A DNA stretch of 64,000 bases, from assembly GCF_040047665.1 (NCBI RefSeq), contig NZ_CP157355.1, positions 3,100,001-3,164,000 on the forward strand. The letters are read 5' to 3'. The position numbers and the translations under genes are program-made. This document shows positions 27,501 to 36,236 of this stretch, in pieces. The notes under the pieces are model-generated. The model was not told the origin of the DNA and did not search any database. It worked only from the letters and a program-made list of their open reading frames with translations. This DNA comes from Chitinibacter sp. FCG-7. GTDB lineage: Bacteria > Pseudomonadota > Gammaproteobacteria > Burkholderiales > Chitinibacteraceae. Each line of letters begins with the position of its first letter. Position 1 is the first letter of the stretch.

Positions 27501-28477
27501 GTCTGACCGGTGGTAAACCCAATGGCCAGCTCAAGCTGCAGGCCGAGCGCTTTACGCTGATCAGCAAGCCGGAAATGCTGCTGGTGCTGAGCGGGCAGGG
27601 TGGTTTGAGCGTAGCGGACGGTGTGCTCAGCGTGAACGGCAGCTTTAAGGCCGACGCGGGCGATATTCAGTATCAGTCTTCCGATGTGCCCAAGCTGTCA
27701 AATGATGTGCGCGTGATTGGCAGGGAGAATAAAACCCGCTCGGCGAATGTGATGAAGCTCAATATGCTGCTCGATTTTGACCTAGGCGATCAGTTTGTTT
27801 TCCGTGGCTACGGGCTGGAAAGCCGCTTGCTGGGTAAGCTCAGGTTAAAAGCTGTGCCCAATCAGTTATTGACAGCCTCGGGCACCATTACCACCGAGGG
27901 CGGCGAATATAAGGCCTACGGGCAAAAACTGGTGATTGAGCGCGGCATTTTGTCGTTTCAGGGCGCGGTAGATAATCCATCGCTTGATATTCTGGCCATG
28001 CGCCGTAATCAGGCGGTTGAGGCCGGCGTGCAAGTCAGCGGCAATGCCTATGCGCCACGGGTTAGCCTGTATTCGGAGCCCAATGTGCCGGACGCGGAGA
28101 AAATCTCCTGGCTGCTGTTTGGTCACGGCAGCGATAGCATGGCCAAATCCGATGGGGCGCTGGTGCTGCAGTTGCTTAACGCAATGGCGAGTAATGGCGC
28201 CAGCGGCAAAGGCCTGACCGACGAAATTCTGGGGAATTTTGGGATTGATGAAGTGGGCTACAAGTCCAAGGAAGAGGACGATGGCACGACGACGCAGGTG
28301 GTGACGGTGAGCAAGCATTTGAGCAAATCACTGCGCGTCTCGCTGGAGAAAAGCTTTAACGGGCTGAGTGATGCGGTGAGTTTTACCTTGCAGCTATCGC
28401 GCAACTGGTCGCTGGTGTCCCGCATTGGCGTGGATAATAGTGCGGTGGATGTGAAATACACGCTGACTGCAGACTAA
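24500..28477 (+). CDS. tamB: Translocation/assembly module TamB
   Basis: A 1325-aa AsmA-like bridge protein anchored in the inner membrane and spanning the periplasm to TamA. The start is taken as the TTG at 24500, overlapping the tamA stop (TTGA). The first fifty residues are Pro/Glu-rich and cytoplasmic. One membrane segment follows (about 56-75, STLVTFSLIALLLFLALSWF), then long repetitive beta structure. The C-terminal TamB domain (DUF490) contains LYSEPNVPDAEKISWLLFGHG. A slightly later start in the N-terminal tail is possible. Adjacent tamA makes the assignment firm. Confidence 0.93.
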   Translation: MTTSGLPDPATPASELQENLTVPAAEPQATGQAGQGRKPRYGFVRRLLRAVFWSTLVTFSLIALLLFLALSWFNSASGRYWLTDAINRSQIVSVAAIEGSFWSELQIKQLSVKTDDLTLVLDYGVLEWEPYMLLLRDLYLPRVSLGELSIQTKAAPPNAPPTPAPDSLSLPFGMHLDEFSLAKLNINGNLITDIRGRVSSNGRFHRLQLEQLQVPQGRLAAALNITGKKPFQSAGSFVLSGQLEGEAIQAVGQLEGPLRALMVQASVSHPRLSGKISVQADVFAPYAYQLVRQGQINVRGLDPSLWQRDAPQARLDLDARFEPVKDGVDGQLTLKNHLPGALDQHQLPLQHATLQFALRDQTLNIARLDVQLPGKSSVQARGQIAQGTLDLQLQAQQIDPQTLWSPQPKGEMNGKLQLKGPWLTPGVQGEISDVQRQAKLKLDIGWIKPETERRLAIRELQLSRGASQLAAKGEFNLQALQDFAAELTLKNINPAEFAQIPAGRISGQANIKGKLQPKPLLDLQFQLQDSVFNQQALTGQGRVQLSAERLSQSDFWLALGNNRISASGALGLPADRLQLELDVPNLAVLGSQFTGRIDGGATLSGALLHPRVDAQLQIRQLATPFAAKVQQADIDLALSSDLQGAIRVGGKVQQLVYAQTRIDQLTLAINGTMQQHDFNLQATGRQAMAPPDAGKAESGETKPDETVALALDWQSRGGFDAQRRWQGQILALSGQAGLPFKLQNSPKLVLASDELELDPASLAIGASQIQLQQTQWKKGTFVSSGQLRSLALAEWLKLGKMIHPATALDTDLQLAGDWQIRQSGVLNGTFNLARVSGDVRWQDAQRGMIPLTLRKLSASGQLEMNRLTIQAQLESEKFGQLGLTGSALVDLAQGGLDAAAPVSASVKGTLPNLSVFAPFLGPDTKLAGDAVLDVRVSGSVSQPQLGGSIRAAHLLYADTQAGIKLQDGELELVLSNQDVILKSFSAKGVSKGGIKVSGSLSLTGGKPNGQLKLQAERFTLISKPEMLLVLSGQGGLSVADGVLSVNGSFKADAGDIQYQSSDVPKLSNDVRVIGRENKTRSANVMKLNMLLDFDLGDQFVFRGYGLESRLLGKLRLKAVPNQLLTASGTITTEGGEYKAYGQKLVIERGILSFQGAVDNPSLDILAMRRNQAVEAGVQVSGNAYAPRVSLYSEPNVPDAEKISWLLFGHGSDSMAKSDGALVLQLLNAMASNGASGKGLTDEILGNFGIDEVGYKSKEEDDGTTTQVVTVSKHLSKSLRVSLEKSFNGLSDAVSFTLQLSRNWSLVSRIGVDNSAVDVKYTLTAD

Positions 28478-28496
28478 ACAACAGAGCCTAACCTGC

Positions 28497-29228
28497 CTAC
28501 TTAAACGGCGTTCTGGCCAGCACCAGATTGATCACGCGTGCGGCTCCGGCTTGCTTTAAGGCCTTGGCCGCCGCTTGCAGGCTGGCACCGCTGGTTATTA
28601 CATCGTCCACCACGATAATCACCTGCCCGCTGCAATTGCCCCGGCATGCAAAAGCGCCGCGCAGATTTTTCCAGCGCGCTTGTGCGCTCAATCTGCTTTG
28701 ATGCTCGGTATCGCGCACGCGCAGCAACAGCTCGCGCCTGAGGGCAATGCCGGACAGCTGGCTGAAGGTGCGAGCAATTTCCAGCGACTGATTAAAGCCG
28801 CGCTCGCGCAAGCGCTGCCGGTGCAGCGGTAGTGGCAGCATGCAATCGGCGTTCAATCGGGCAAGTTCGTTCAATCGAGCAAGGTCAGTATCCAGCTGCC
28901 CAGCCAGCGCCGGGAAAATAGCCCACTGCCGGGCAAATTTGGCCGCATGGATCATCGATTGCAAGGGCTCGACAAACAGATACAGCGCCAGCGTCTGATC
29001 AAAAGCAGGAGGCTTGCGCAGGCAGGCCCCGCATACATGACCCTGTGTGTCGGGTCGAGCGCAGCGCGGGCAGCTCTCGGCGGCCTGCCAGCGCGGCAAA
29101 GCCTGCTGGCAGGGCTGACAAATGGCCGAGTTCGCTACTCCCGATTGCGCCTGATTGAGCAGGCCACGGCAGACCAGACATTGTGCCGGGATATAGTTGT
29201 TCAAAAAACGGCTGAATAAATTTGACAA
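28497..29228 (-). CDS. comF: ComF family protein (amidophosphoribosyltransferase-like)
   Basis: A 243-aa protein with an N-terminal four-cysteine-pair zinc region (CLVC, CQPC, CPRC, CGAC) and a C-terminal phosphoribosyltransferase fold with the PRPP loop [11 protein letters not shown]. ComF proteins take part in DNA uptake during natural transformation in several bacteria. The start is the TTG at 29228, chosen because a GGGAGGA ribosome site precedes it. The open frame reaches 29384 but would then run over the bioB start region. It is divergent from bioB with only 58 bp between start codons. Confidence 0.88.
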   Translation of the reverse strand: MSNLFSRFLNNYIPAQCLVCRGLLNQAQSGVANSAICQPCQQALPRWQAAESCPRCARPDTQGHVCGACLRKPPAFDQTLALYLFVEPLQSMIHAAKFARQWAIFPALAGQLDTDLARLNELARLNADCMLPLPLHRQRLRERGFNQSLEIARTFSQLSGIALRRELLLRVRDTEHQSRLSAQARWKNLRGAFACRGNCSGQVIIVVDDVITSGASLQAAAKALKQAGAARVINLVLARTPFK

Positions 29229-29286
29229 GTTATCCTCCCGCTCGGACAATCCCTCCAGAATAGAATCTATCTGGATAATCTGCCGC

Positions 29287-30291
29287 ATGAGCCAAGCCAC
29301 CTGTACTTCAACTTCAACGCAAACGATCGAATTCAAACGCCACACGCCGCACCCCGAGCAAGATCTGTGGTCGCGCGAGGCCATTCAGGCGCTATTTGAT
29401 TTACCGCTGAACGATCTGCTGTTTCAGGCGCAAGTGGTTCATCGCGAAAATTTCGATCCAAATAAGGTGCAACTATCGACGCTGCTGTCGGTAAAAACCG
29501 GCGGTTGTTCGGAAGATTGTGGCTATTGTTCACAATCCAAACGCTACGACACCGGTCTGGAAGCGCAAAAGCTGATGGATGCCGATGACGTGATCGCCGC
29601 AGCCGCGATTGCCAAAGAAAACGGCTCGTCGCGCTTCTGTATGGGTGCTGCATGGCGCGGTCCGAAAAACCGTGATCTGGAAGAAGTGAAAAAAATGATC
29701 GCCGGCGTGAAAGCGCTGGGGCTGGAAACCTGCGCGACCTTTGGCATGCTCAAAGAAGGGCAGGCCGAGCAGCTAAAAGACGCGGGTCTGGATTACTACA
29801 ACCATAATCTCGACACGTCGGAAGAAAAATACAGCGACATCGTCAGTACGCACAGCTACGCCGACCGCCTCGATACCTTGGGCAAGGCGCGTAAAGCGGG
29901 CTTGAATGTGTGTTCGGGTGGGATTGTCGGCTTGGGTGAAACGCGACTGGACCGCGTGGGCTTGATCGGCCAGCTGGCCAATCTGGACCCGCAACCTGAC
30001 TCGGTGCCGATCAATAATCTGGTGCAAATCGACGGCACGCCACTCGATGGCTCGGAAAAAGTCGACTGGACCGAGTTCGTGCGCACGATTGCCGTTGCGC
30101 GCATTACGATGCCCAAATCATTCGTTCGCCTGTCGGCAGGTCGTCAACAAATGCCCGAGGCGATGCAGGCTTTGTGTTTCCTCGCTGGCGCGAATTCGAT
30201 TTTCTACGGCGATAAATTGCTGACGACAGGCAATCCAGAAGTGGAAGGTGATAAAGCGCTATTCAAAAAATTGAATCTGCAGCCTTTGTGA
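29287..30291 (+). CDS. bioB: Biotin synthase
   Basis: Radical-SAM enzyme inserting sulfur into dethiobiotin. With the ATG at 29287 it is 334 aa. The SAM-cluster cysteines are Cys74, Cys78 and Cys81 in [10 protein letters not shown]; family segments [13 protein letters not shown] and [11 protein letters not shown] follow. No other bio gene is present nearby, and no clear BirA-type operator was seen in the 58-bp divergent gap with comF. A terminator follows at 30361. Confidence 0.97.
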   Translation: MSQATCTSTSTQTIEFKRHTPHPEQDLWSREAIQALFDLPLNDLLFQAQVVHRENFDPNKVQLSTLLSVKTGGCSEDCGYCSQSKRYDTGLEAQKLMDADDVIAAAAIAKENGSSRFCMGAAWRGPKNRDLEEVKKMIAGVKALGLETCATFGMLKEGQAEQLKDAGLDYYNHNLDTSEEKYSDIVSTHSYADRLDTLGKARKAGLNVCSGGIVGLGETRLDRVGLIGQLANLDPQPDSVPINNLVQIDGTPLDGSEKVDWTEFVRTIAVARITMPKSFVRLSAGRQQMPEAMQALCFLAGANSIFYGDKLLTTGNPEVEGDKALFKKLNLQPL

Positions 30292-30300
30292 TCTTTTGTA

Positions 30301-30352
30301 TGGGGTATAGCTCTCTGAGTCAATTCAATAATGGGCTTAAGAGATATACCCA
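30301..30352. repeat. Dispersed intergenic hairpin repeat, copy 3
   Basis: TGGGGTATAGCTCTCTGAG faces CTTAAGAGATATACCCA; the reverse complement of the right arm is TGGGTATATCTCTTAAG. It lies just after bioB and before its terminator. Confidence 0.65.
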
Positions 30353-30360
30353 GTGCAATA

Positions 30361-30392
30361 AAAAACCACGCTATCCAGCGTGGTTTTTGTTT
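30361..30392 (+). terminator. Intrinsic terminator after bioB
   Basis: A perfect 11-bp stem (AAAAACCACGC, 30361-30371, with GCGTGGTTTTT, 30378-30388) and a 6-nt loop. The T run inside and after the right arm suits plus-strand termination, and the A run on the left may let it also stop transcripts coming from the copper operon on the minus strand. Confidence 0.85.
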
Positions 30393-30535
30393 TGACATTC
30401 TCGCGAAGCGAGGCACCCTCTCAAGGAGAGGGCGGGGGAGTGGGTATAAAACATGAGGCTGCAGGGCTTGCATTTATGCCTCTAGGGCTCGGCTTTGCCG
30501 AGACCTGCGCTATAAACCACAACCGTTCGTGCAGC

Positions 30536-30820
30536 CTAGCCGCGTACTTTCTTGATCACTTGCAGCAATTGCTCAACCGCGTCGTCAGCTTTGCCGGATT
30601 TCAAGGCTTGGGCGATGCAGTCTTGTGTTTGCTGTTCGAGCAGGATCAGGCCCAAAGCGTCGAGCGCCGAGCGCGCAGCAGCCACTTGATTGAGCACGTC
30701 GCTGCTGGTGCGGTCTTCTTCGATCATGCGGGTGATGCCTGAAACCTGGCCGACGATGCGGTTCAGGCGTTTGATCAGTTGGTCTTTGTTTTGGCGCTCT
30801 TGCTTAAGGCTTGATGTCAT
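30536..30820 (-). CDS. CsoR/RcnR family metal-sensing repressor, unusual ligand set
   Basis: A 94-aa all-helical repressor of the CsoR/FrmR/RcnR family (IKRLNRIVGQVSGITRMIEEDR, VLNQVAAARSALDAL). It is the last gene of the copA-copZ operon, overlapping copZ by 17 bp, so a copper-sensing role is expected. However, aligning it by eye with M. tuberculosis CsoR places Ser39 at the first cysteine and Gln64 at the histidine; only Cys68 of the Cys-His-Cys triad is kept. It may therefore sense by another mechanism, or sense something other than Cu(I). Confidence 0.85.
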   Translation of the reverse strand: MTSSLKQERQNKDQLIKRLNRIVGQVSGITRMIEEDRTSSDVLNQVAAARSALDALGLILLEQQTQDCIAQALKSGKADDAVEQLLQVIKKVRG

Positions 30821-31025
30821 ATCCAGCTTCCTCTATCTTGGTTTCCAGCTCTGCGCGGCTGGTTTGCGTGGCGTCGAACACAATGCGTGCTGTGCCGGGG
30901 TTTAAGGTGACGGTGGCACTGTGCACCCCCGCAACCGCTTCCAAAACACGCGTTACCGCAGCCGAACAGCCGCCGCAACTCATGCCTTCGATTTTCAATT
31001 CAATGGTTTCTTCAATTGCTTGCAT
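30804..31025 (-). CDS. copZ: CopZ-like heavy-metal-associated chaperone
   Basis: A 73-aa single HMA domain with the metal site GMSCGGC (CxxC) at residues 14-20 and the usual beta-alpha-beta-beta-alpha-beta fold pattern. It should shuttle Cu(I) in the cytoplasm to CopA, encoded just upstream with a 14-bp overlap, and its end overlaps the repressor gene. All three genes appear translationally coupled. Confidence 0.88.
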   Translation of the reverse strand: MQAIEETIELKIEGMSCGGCSAAVTRVLEAVAGVHSATVTLNPGTARIVFDATQTSRAELETKIEEAGYDIKP

Positions 31026-33411
31026 CGGATTTCTGCCATTTAAAACGTTTCAATAACAGGGCATTGCTAATTACCGAGACCGATGAGAGCGCCATGGCGG
31101 CACCAGCAATCATCGGGCTCAAGAGGCCCAATGCGGCCAGCGGAATGCCCAGAATATTGTAAATAAAAGCGAAAAACAGGTTTTGCCGGATCTTGCGCAG
31201 CGTGGCGCGCGAAAGCGCAATCGCCGCGCTGATATGGGCAATATCGTTGTGCATCAGCGTAATGTCGGCGGTTTCCAGCGCCACGCTGGCTCCGCTTTTC
31301 ATCGCAAAGCTGACATCCGCAGCGGCCAGCGCGGGGGCGTCGTTCACGCCATCGCCGGCCATGGCGACGCGTTTGCCGGCTTTTTGCAGTGCCAGCAAGG
31401 TCTGGTATTTGTCATTGGGCGAGCAGCGGGCGTGAAACTGGCTAATACCCAACGCTTTGGCGACGCGTGCGGCGCTGTCCGGATGATCTCCGGTCAGCAT
31501 CAGCACCTCGACGCCATTCGCTTGTAAGCCCTGAATGGCGGCCAGGCTGCCGGGGCGAATTTGGTCCTGCAGCATGAATAATGCGGCAGGCAGGGTATCG
31601 ACTGCTAGAGCAATCACAGTATGACCTTCAGTCTGATACCGGGCTAATGTATCTTGCAAGCTGGCGATGGTTTCGGCGGGGAAAACCCAGTCTGGGCGGC
31701 CAATCTGGAGCTGATGCCCAGCAACGAGTCCGCGCAAACCAAAACCAGCCGTTGATTCAATCTCGCTGGCGTCGAGTAAAGACTGCTTGGGCGATTGCTG
31801 GCTGAGCGCCGCTTGAAAAGCGTGCGCCAGCGGATGTTGCGAGTGCAATTCCAGGCTGGCTGTCCACAGCAGAATATCTTGCGGCGTGAAAGTGGTCGCA
31901 GCGAGGTATTCGGTGGCGATCAGCTGCGGCTCGCCAACGGTCAGCGTGCCGGTTTTATCAACGATCAGCGTATCAATATGGCTGCCCAGTTCGAGTGCAC
32001 TGGCGTTGCGAAACAGGATGCCGTGCTGGGCACCCAGACCGACGCCGACCATGACGGCCGCTGGTGTCGCCAGCCCCAGCGCGCAAGGGCAGGCAATGAC
32101 CAGTACTGCCACCGCATGAATAATGGCCGTGCTGCTCTCTTGCGTCAGCAGGTAGGTGGCGATCAGTGTGATCAGCGCAATCAGCAGAATAACGGGCACA
32201 AAAATGGCCGAGATGCGGTCGGCCAGTTGCTGAATCGGTGCCTTGCTGCCTTGGGCCTGACTTACCAGATTGACGATTGCAGCCAGCTGAGTCTGGCTGC
32301 CGATGGCGGTGGCTTTGATTTGTGCGCTGCCCGCCAGATTACGTGTCCCGGCATACACGGTGTCGCCCGGTAATTTGCTGATGCTGAGGGATTCACCGGT
32401 CAACATGGCTTCGTTCATTTCCACCTGGCCCTGGATGATTTCACCGTCAATCGGGGCGGTTTCGCCATCGCGTAATTGCACAATATCACCGGGGACAATC
32501 TGCCCAAGCGCAAGCGCCACCCACTGACCATCACGCAGCACACTGGCCGTTTGTGGCTGCAGCGCGAGCAGGGCCGACAATGCGGCACCGGTGCGCTGTT
32601 TGGCGCGTGATTCCAGCCATTTTCCTAGCAAGACCAAGGTAATGACGCTGGCGCTGGCTTCAAAATACAAGGTATGCAGCCCGCTAAAGTACGCCCAGGT
32701 GCTGTAACCCCACGCTGCGCTAGTGCCCAATGCCACCAGCACATCCATATTGGCGGCGCCACCGCGCACGGCCAGATACGCGCCACGATAAAACCGCCAG
32801 CCAGCGATAAATTGCACCAGACTAGCGAGGACTAACTGCAGCAGTGGTGACAAAGCACCGTGCTCGCCAGTGATCATCAAAAGCATGTCATATAGAAACG
32901 GCAAGGTGCCGATCACGGCCAGCCAGAGTGTCCACGGCTGTTGTCGGCTTAGTGATGGCTGTGCTGCACTGGCTTCGCTAACCGCATTGGCCGCGTAGCC
33001 AGCACGGCTAATCACCGCCTGAAAATCACTGATTTGAAATTGCCCGGCTTTGGCGGTGATGGTGGCGGTTTCAGTGGCGAAATTGACTTGCGCATGCTCA
33101 ATGGGCAATTTGCGCAACTGTTTTTCAATTCGCGTCGCACACGCTGCGCAAGTCATACCGCTGATCGCGAATGTGAAATTTTGACTGGGAATTTGAAACC
33201 CGGCTTGGTGAATCGCCGCCTGTATGGTTTTCAGCTGCGAGGTATCGGCAACGATGCTGGCACGCTCGCTGGCAAAATTGACGCTGGCTTGTACGCCATC
33301 GAGGCGGTTGAGCACTTTTTCCAGCCTGTTTGCGCAGGCAGCACAAGTCATGCCTTCGATAGGTATATCGAGGTGTTCATGATTGGAAGCGGTGTGTGCA
33401 TGAGTACCCAT
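31012..33411 (-). CDS. copA: Copper-exporting P-type ATPase CopA
   Basis: P1B-type ATPase that expels Cu(I) from the cytoplasm. With the ATG at 33411 it has 799 aa. A His-rich N-terminus (HAHTASNHEH) leads to two HMA domains (GMTCAACANRL and GMTCAACATRI), then eight membrane helices, the CPC ion site in CPCALGLATP, phosphorylation motif DKTGTLT and GDGVNDAPALAAADV. The ATG sits inside a G/C-tract operator and lacks a clear ribosome site, so the transcript may be leaderless; the frame is open upstream to 33486. It heads the copA-copZ-csoR operon. Confidence 0.92.
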   Translation of the reverse strand: MGTHAHTASNHEHLDIPIEGMTCAACANRLEKVLNRLDGVQASVNFASERASIVADTSQLKTIQAAIHQAGFQIPSQNFTFAISGMTCAACATRIEKQLRKLPIEHAQVNFATETATITAKAGQFQISDFQAVISRAGYAANAVSEASAAQPSLSRQQPWTLWLAVIGTLPFLYDMLLMITGEHGALSPLLQLVLASLVQFIAGWRFYRGAYLAVRGGAANMDVLVALGTSAAWGYSTWAYFSGLHTLYFEASASVITLVLLGKWLESRAKQRTGAALSALLALQPQTASVLRDGQWVALALGQIVPGDIVQLRDGETAPIDGEIIQGQVEMNEAMLTGESLSISKLPGDTVYAGTRNLAGSAQIKATAIGSQTQLAAIVNLVSQAQGSKAPIQQLADRISAIFVPVILLIALITLIATYLLTQESSTAIIHAVAVLVIACPCALGLATPAAVMVGVGLGAQHGILFRNASALELGSHIDTLIVDKTGTLTVGEPQLIATEYLAATTFTPQDILLWTASLELHSQHPLAHAFQAALSQQSPKQSLLDASEIESTAGFGLRGLVAGHQLQIGRPDWVFPAETIASLQDTLARYQTEGHTVIALAVDTLPAALFMLQDQIRPGSLAAIQGLQANGVEVLMLTGDHPDSAARVAKALGISQFHARCSPNDKYQTLLALQKAGKRVAMAGDGVNDAPALAAADVSFAMKSGASVALETADITLMHNDIAHISAAIALSRATLRKIRQNLFFAFIYNILGIPLAALGLLSPMIAGAAMALSSVSVISNALLLKRFKWQKSDASN

Positions 33412-33454
33412 AGGGGTATGGTAGCCACAATACCCAATACCCGCAAGGGGTATT
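33405..33454 (-). promoter_or_regulatory. Putative CsoR-type operators in front of copA
   Basis: Two inverted repeats with C/G tracts flanked by TA: TACCC-ATAG-GGGTA (33405-33418, covering the copA start codon) and AATACCC-GCAAG-GGGTATT (33436-33454). A further AATACCC half-site lies between them (33429-33435). This arrangement is typical of CsoR/RcnR-family operators and matches the repressor encoded in the same operon. Confidence 0.7.
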
Positions 33455-33694
33455 TGCGCGTAGCAAAAGTCATGCAAATTGATCAAAAAGACCGCGTTAG
33501 CAGTTTGAAGATCATCGCGGCTGTCTGCTGGCTTGTTAATTTTTACAGGAAAATGAATCGGATAAAGCTAAGCAAAATATGTGTCGTTTTGCCTATGGCG
33601 TCTATCAGTGAATGCTTGTTTCCTTACAGTCTAGCGTTTATGCTGACCAAAGACGTTTCAACCGGTTCAGTAAAAATTGGGTAATCAATTCGTG

Positions 33695-36112
33695 ATGGTT
33701 TCTTTTTTTCAGCGCATCGGACAGTTCTACAGCGCTAATCGCCTAGCCTGGCACTTGATTATTGCAGTTTTTCTGACCGGCCTGGTGGTGACGGTGGCGA
33801 TGACTTTGTTTTTGCTCAAGCAAGAATACGATCGCAGCCTGGCGCAGACGCAGTCCGATTTGCTAACACTGGGCAAAAGCGCCACGCCACAGCTGGCTAG
33901 CAATCTGTGGCTGGTCAATACCGATGCCATTCATGGCCAGCTCAATTCCTTGCTGCAAACGCGCGTTGTGCAGCATGTGCTGCTGATTGAAAGCGATGGC
34001 CAGCAATACAGCGCGGGCCCCTCGCTCGAATCCGATAGCAATAAAGTAACCAAGACCTTTCCGGTGGTCTATCTGCACCCGCTGACCAATAAGCAGGTGG
34101 TGCTTGGGCAATTGCAGATCAGTACCACCTTGTCCGAAGTCGAATCGCGCCTCTATGCCCAGTTTTTGCGCCTGCTGATTTTGCAGGGTTTGGGCATGGC
34201 GACGGCCGCGATTTTCTTCCTGATTCTGTACCATCGCTTGATCGCCCGCCATTTGAGCCATATTGCTGAATACACGCGGCGTTTTAACTACCAGCAATTA
34301 TCCGAGCCCTTGCATTTATTTCGCCGCAGCAATAAGCCCGACGAGATGCAGACTCTGGTCGATGCGATCAATGAAATGCGCCGCAATATCCGGCGTGGTC
34401 ATCAGGAGCGCGAAGAGGCCAGACGGGCTTTGTATGTCGAAAAAGAGCTGGCCGAGGTGACGCTGATTTCCATTACCGACGCCATTTTAACGACCGATAG
34501 CGATTTCAAAATCAAGCTGATCAATCCCGCAGCCGAAGCGCTCACTGGCTGGAATGCGGCCGATGCGCGCGGGCGCGAGGTGGCTGATCTGCTGTGTCTG
34601 GGCGGCGATCTAACACCGGAAGAATTGCACAGCACCTTGCTCAGGGCACGGGATAATCTTAAAGCGCAAGACGGGCAGAAAGCCATGCTGCTCAATCGCG
34701 AAGGCGCCAAACTCAATGTGGAATACGCCGTCGCGCCGATTTCCGACCAGGATGGTCATGTTGTCGGCTTGGTACTGGTATTGCACGATGTGACCGAATC
34801 GCAGGCCTTGACCGAAAAGCTGGCTTATCAGGCCGAACACGATTACCTGACTGGGCTGACCAACCGCCGTGGTTTTGAAAATGCACTGAATCTGGCGCAT
34901 CAGCAGGTGCTCTCGGGTGGCGAGCCTCAGGTGCTGATGCTGCTGGATCTGGATCAATTCAAGCTGGTTAATGATACTTGCGGGCATCTGGCTGGTGACG
35001 AGCTGCTGCGGCACGTTACCTCACTCCTACAGGGATTGATGCTGCCGGGGCGTTCGGTGCTGGGGCGTCTGGGGGGCGACGAGTTTGGCGTTTTGCTCTC
35101 CAATGTCACCAACGCTGAAGCCCAGATGCTGGCCGAGCGTATTTTGCACGCACTGGCTCAGTTTCGCTTTGTCTGGCAAGACCGGCCGCATGGCGTGACG
35201 GTGAGTATTGGTCTGGTTAAGCTCGACCAGCGCTGTGCAACGCCGCAAGAGGCCATGAGTCAGGCCGATGTCGCCTGCTTTGCCGCTAAAGACGGCGGGC
35301 GCAACCAGTTAAGCTGGTACAGCAGCGAAGATCAGGATTTGCAAGAGCGGCATAATGAAATCCAGCTATTGGCGACTTTAAAAGAAGCGATTGAGCAAAA
35401 TCGCTTCCAACTGTATTGCCAGGCGATTGTGCCGATGAATTCGCGTACCAGCGAAGTGCATCATCTGGAAATTCTGCTGCGGCTGGTCGATGGCGCTGGC
35501 AGGGTGATTGCGCCGGGCGCCTTTATTCCGGCTGCCGAGCGTTTTGACATGATGGCGCAGGTTGATAAATGGGTGGTCGAAAATAGCATCGCGTATTTGG
35601 CGCAGTGCCAGCAGGCCAATCAGCCGCTGCCGCATATTGCGATCAATTTATCGGGGAAATCTCTAAACAAGCAGACGCTGGCGTTTATTTTGCAGCAGCT
35701 GGATCGCACACAGGTGCCGCCGTATACGATCTGCTTTGAAATTACCGAAACGGCGGCGATTTCCAACCTGAAAGAATCGTCGATGTTTATCGAAACCTTG
35801 CGCACCCGTGGCTGCAAATTTGCGCTGGATGATTTTGGCAGCGGTTTTTCATCGTTTAATTATCTGAAAACCTTGCCGGTGGATTTTCTGAAAATTGACG
35901 GCAGTCTGGTGACCGATATCGCTGAAGACAAGGTCAGCCGCCAGATGGTGATTGCCGTCAACGATATTGCGCACAGTCTGGGTTGTCGCACGATTGCCGA
36001 ATTTGTTGAAGATGAAAGCATTCTGGCCGAGCTGACTGCGATTGGCGTTGATTATGCGCAGGGCTATTACTTTGGCAAACCGCAGCCCTTGCCGGTGATT
36101 GCTGCGGCTTAA
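33695..36112 (+). CDS. Membrane-bound diguanylate cyclase/phosphodiesterase (GGDEF-EAL)
   Basis: An 805-aa sensor with a transmembrane helix at about 20-44, a periplasmic region of about 115 residues and a second helix (about 160-180). A HAMP-like linker, a PAS domain (around 265-370), GGDEF and EAL follow. The GGDEF motif is intact (RLGGDEFGVLL) but has no RxxD inhibitory site before it. The EAL motif reads ELL-like (LEILLRL), while the metal-site segments EITE and DDFGSGFSS are present, so hydrolysis remains possible. A GTG at 33692 or TTG at 33677 are alternative starts. Confidence 0.9.
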   Translation: MVSFFQRIGQFYSANRLAWHLIIAVFLTGLVVTVAMTLFLLKQEYDRSLAQTQSDLLTLGKSATPQLASNLWLVNTDAIHGQLNSLLQTRVVQHVLLIESDGQQYSAGPSLESDSNKVTKTFPVVYLHPLTNKQVVLGQLQISTTLSEVESRLYAQFLRLLILQGLGMATAAIFFLILYHRLIARHLSHIAEYTRRFNYQQLSEPLHLFRRSNKPDEMQTLVDAINEMRRNIRRGHQEREEARRALYVEKELAEVTLISITDAILTTDSDFKIKLINPAAEALTGWNAADARGREVADLLCLGGDLTPEELHSTLLRARDNLKAQDGQKAMLLNREGAKLNVEYAVAPISDQDGHVVGLVLVLHDVTESQALTEKLAYQAEHDYLTGLTNRRGFENALNLAHQQVLSGGEPQVLMLLDLDQFKLVNDTCGHLAGDELLRHVTSLLQGLMLPGRSVLGRLGGDEFGVLLSNVTNAEAQMLAERILHALAQFRFVWQDRPHGVTVSIGLVKLDQRCATPQEAMSQADVACFAAKDGGRNQLSWYSSEDQDLQERHNEIQLLATLKEAIEQNRFQLYCQAIVPMNSRTSEVHHLEILLRLVDGAGRVIAPGAFIPAAERFDMMAQVDKWVVENSIAYLAQCQQANQPLPHIAINLSGKSLNKQTLAFILQQLDRTQVPPYTICFEITETAAISNLKESSMFIETLRTRGCKFALDDFGSGFSSFNYLKTLPVDFLKIDGSLVTDIAEDKVSRQMVIAVNDIAHSLGCRTIAEFVEDESILAELTAIGVDYAQGYYFGKPQPLPVIAAA

Positions 36113-36132
36113 TCGCACTGGTCATAGCATAC

Positions 36133-36191
36133 AAGGTGGAGTATTGCTCTGTAGCTAGCTCCGATATTGTTCTACAGGGCAATACCCCTTG
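36133..36191. repeat. Dispersed intergenic hairpin repeat, copy 4
   Basis: Left arm AAGGTGGAGTATTGCTCTGTAGC and right arm TCTACAGGGCAATACCCCTTG form a long near-perfect hairpin between the convergent GGDEF-EAL and dnaE genes. It is one of the clearest copies of the family. Confidence 0.8.
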
Positions 36192-36236
36192 TTTGATGCT
36201 GGTCGGTGAACCGGAATCGGTGATAAATCAATCGAC

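Noticed and set aside
29229-29286. BirA-type operator in the comF/bioB gap
   Set aside because: No dyad like the known biotin operator (TTGTAAACC-type arms) is visible in these 58 bp.
31795-32373. Plus-strand open frame opposite copA
   Set aside because: It is antisense to the ATPase phosphorylation and membrane domains. It lacks a start signal and reads as a shadow frame.
33429-33442. AATACCC copies before copA as part of the dispersed hairpin family
   Set aside because: The motif is shorter, lacks the TTGCCCTGTAG part and fits a CsoR operator better.
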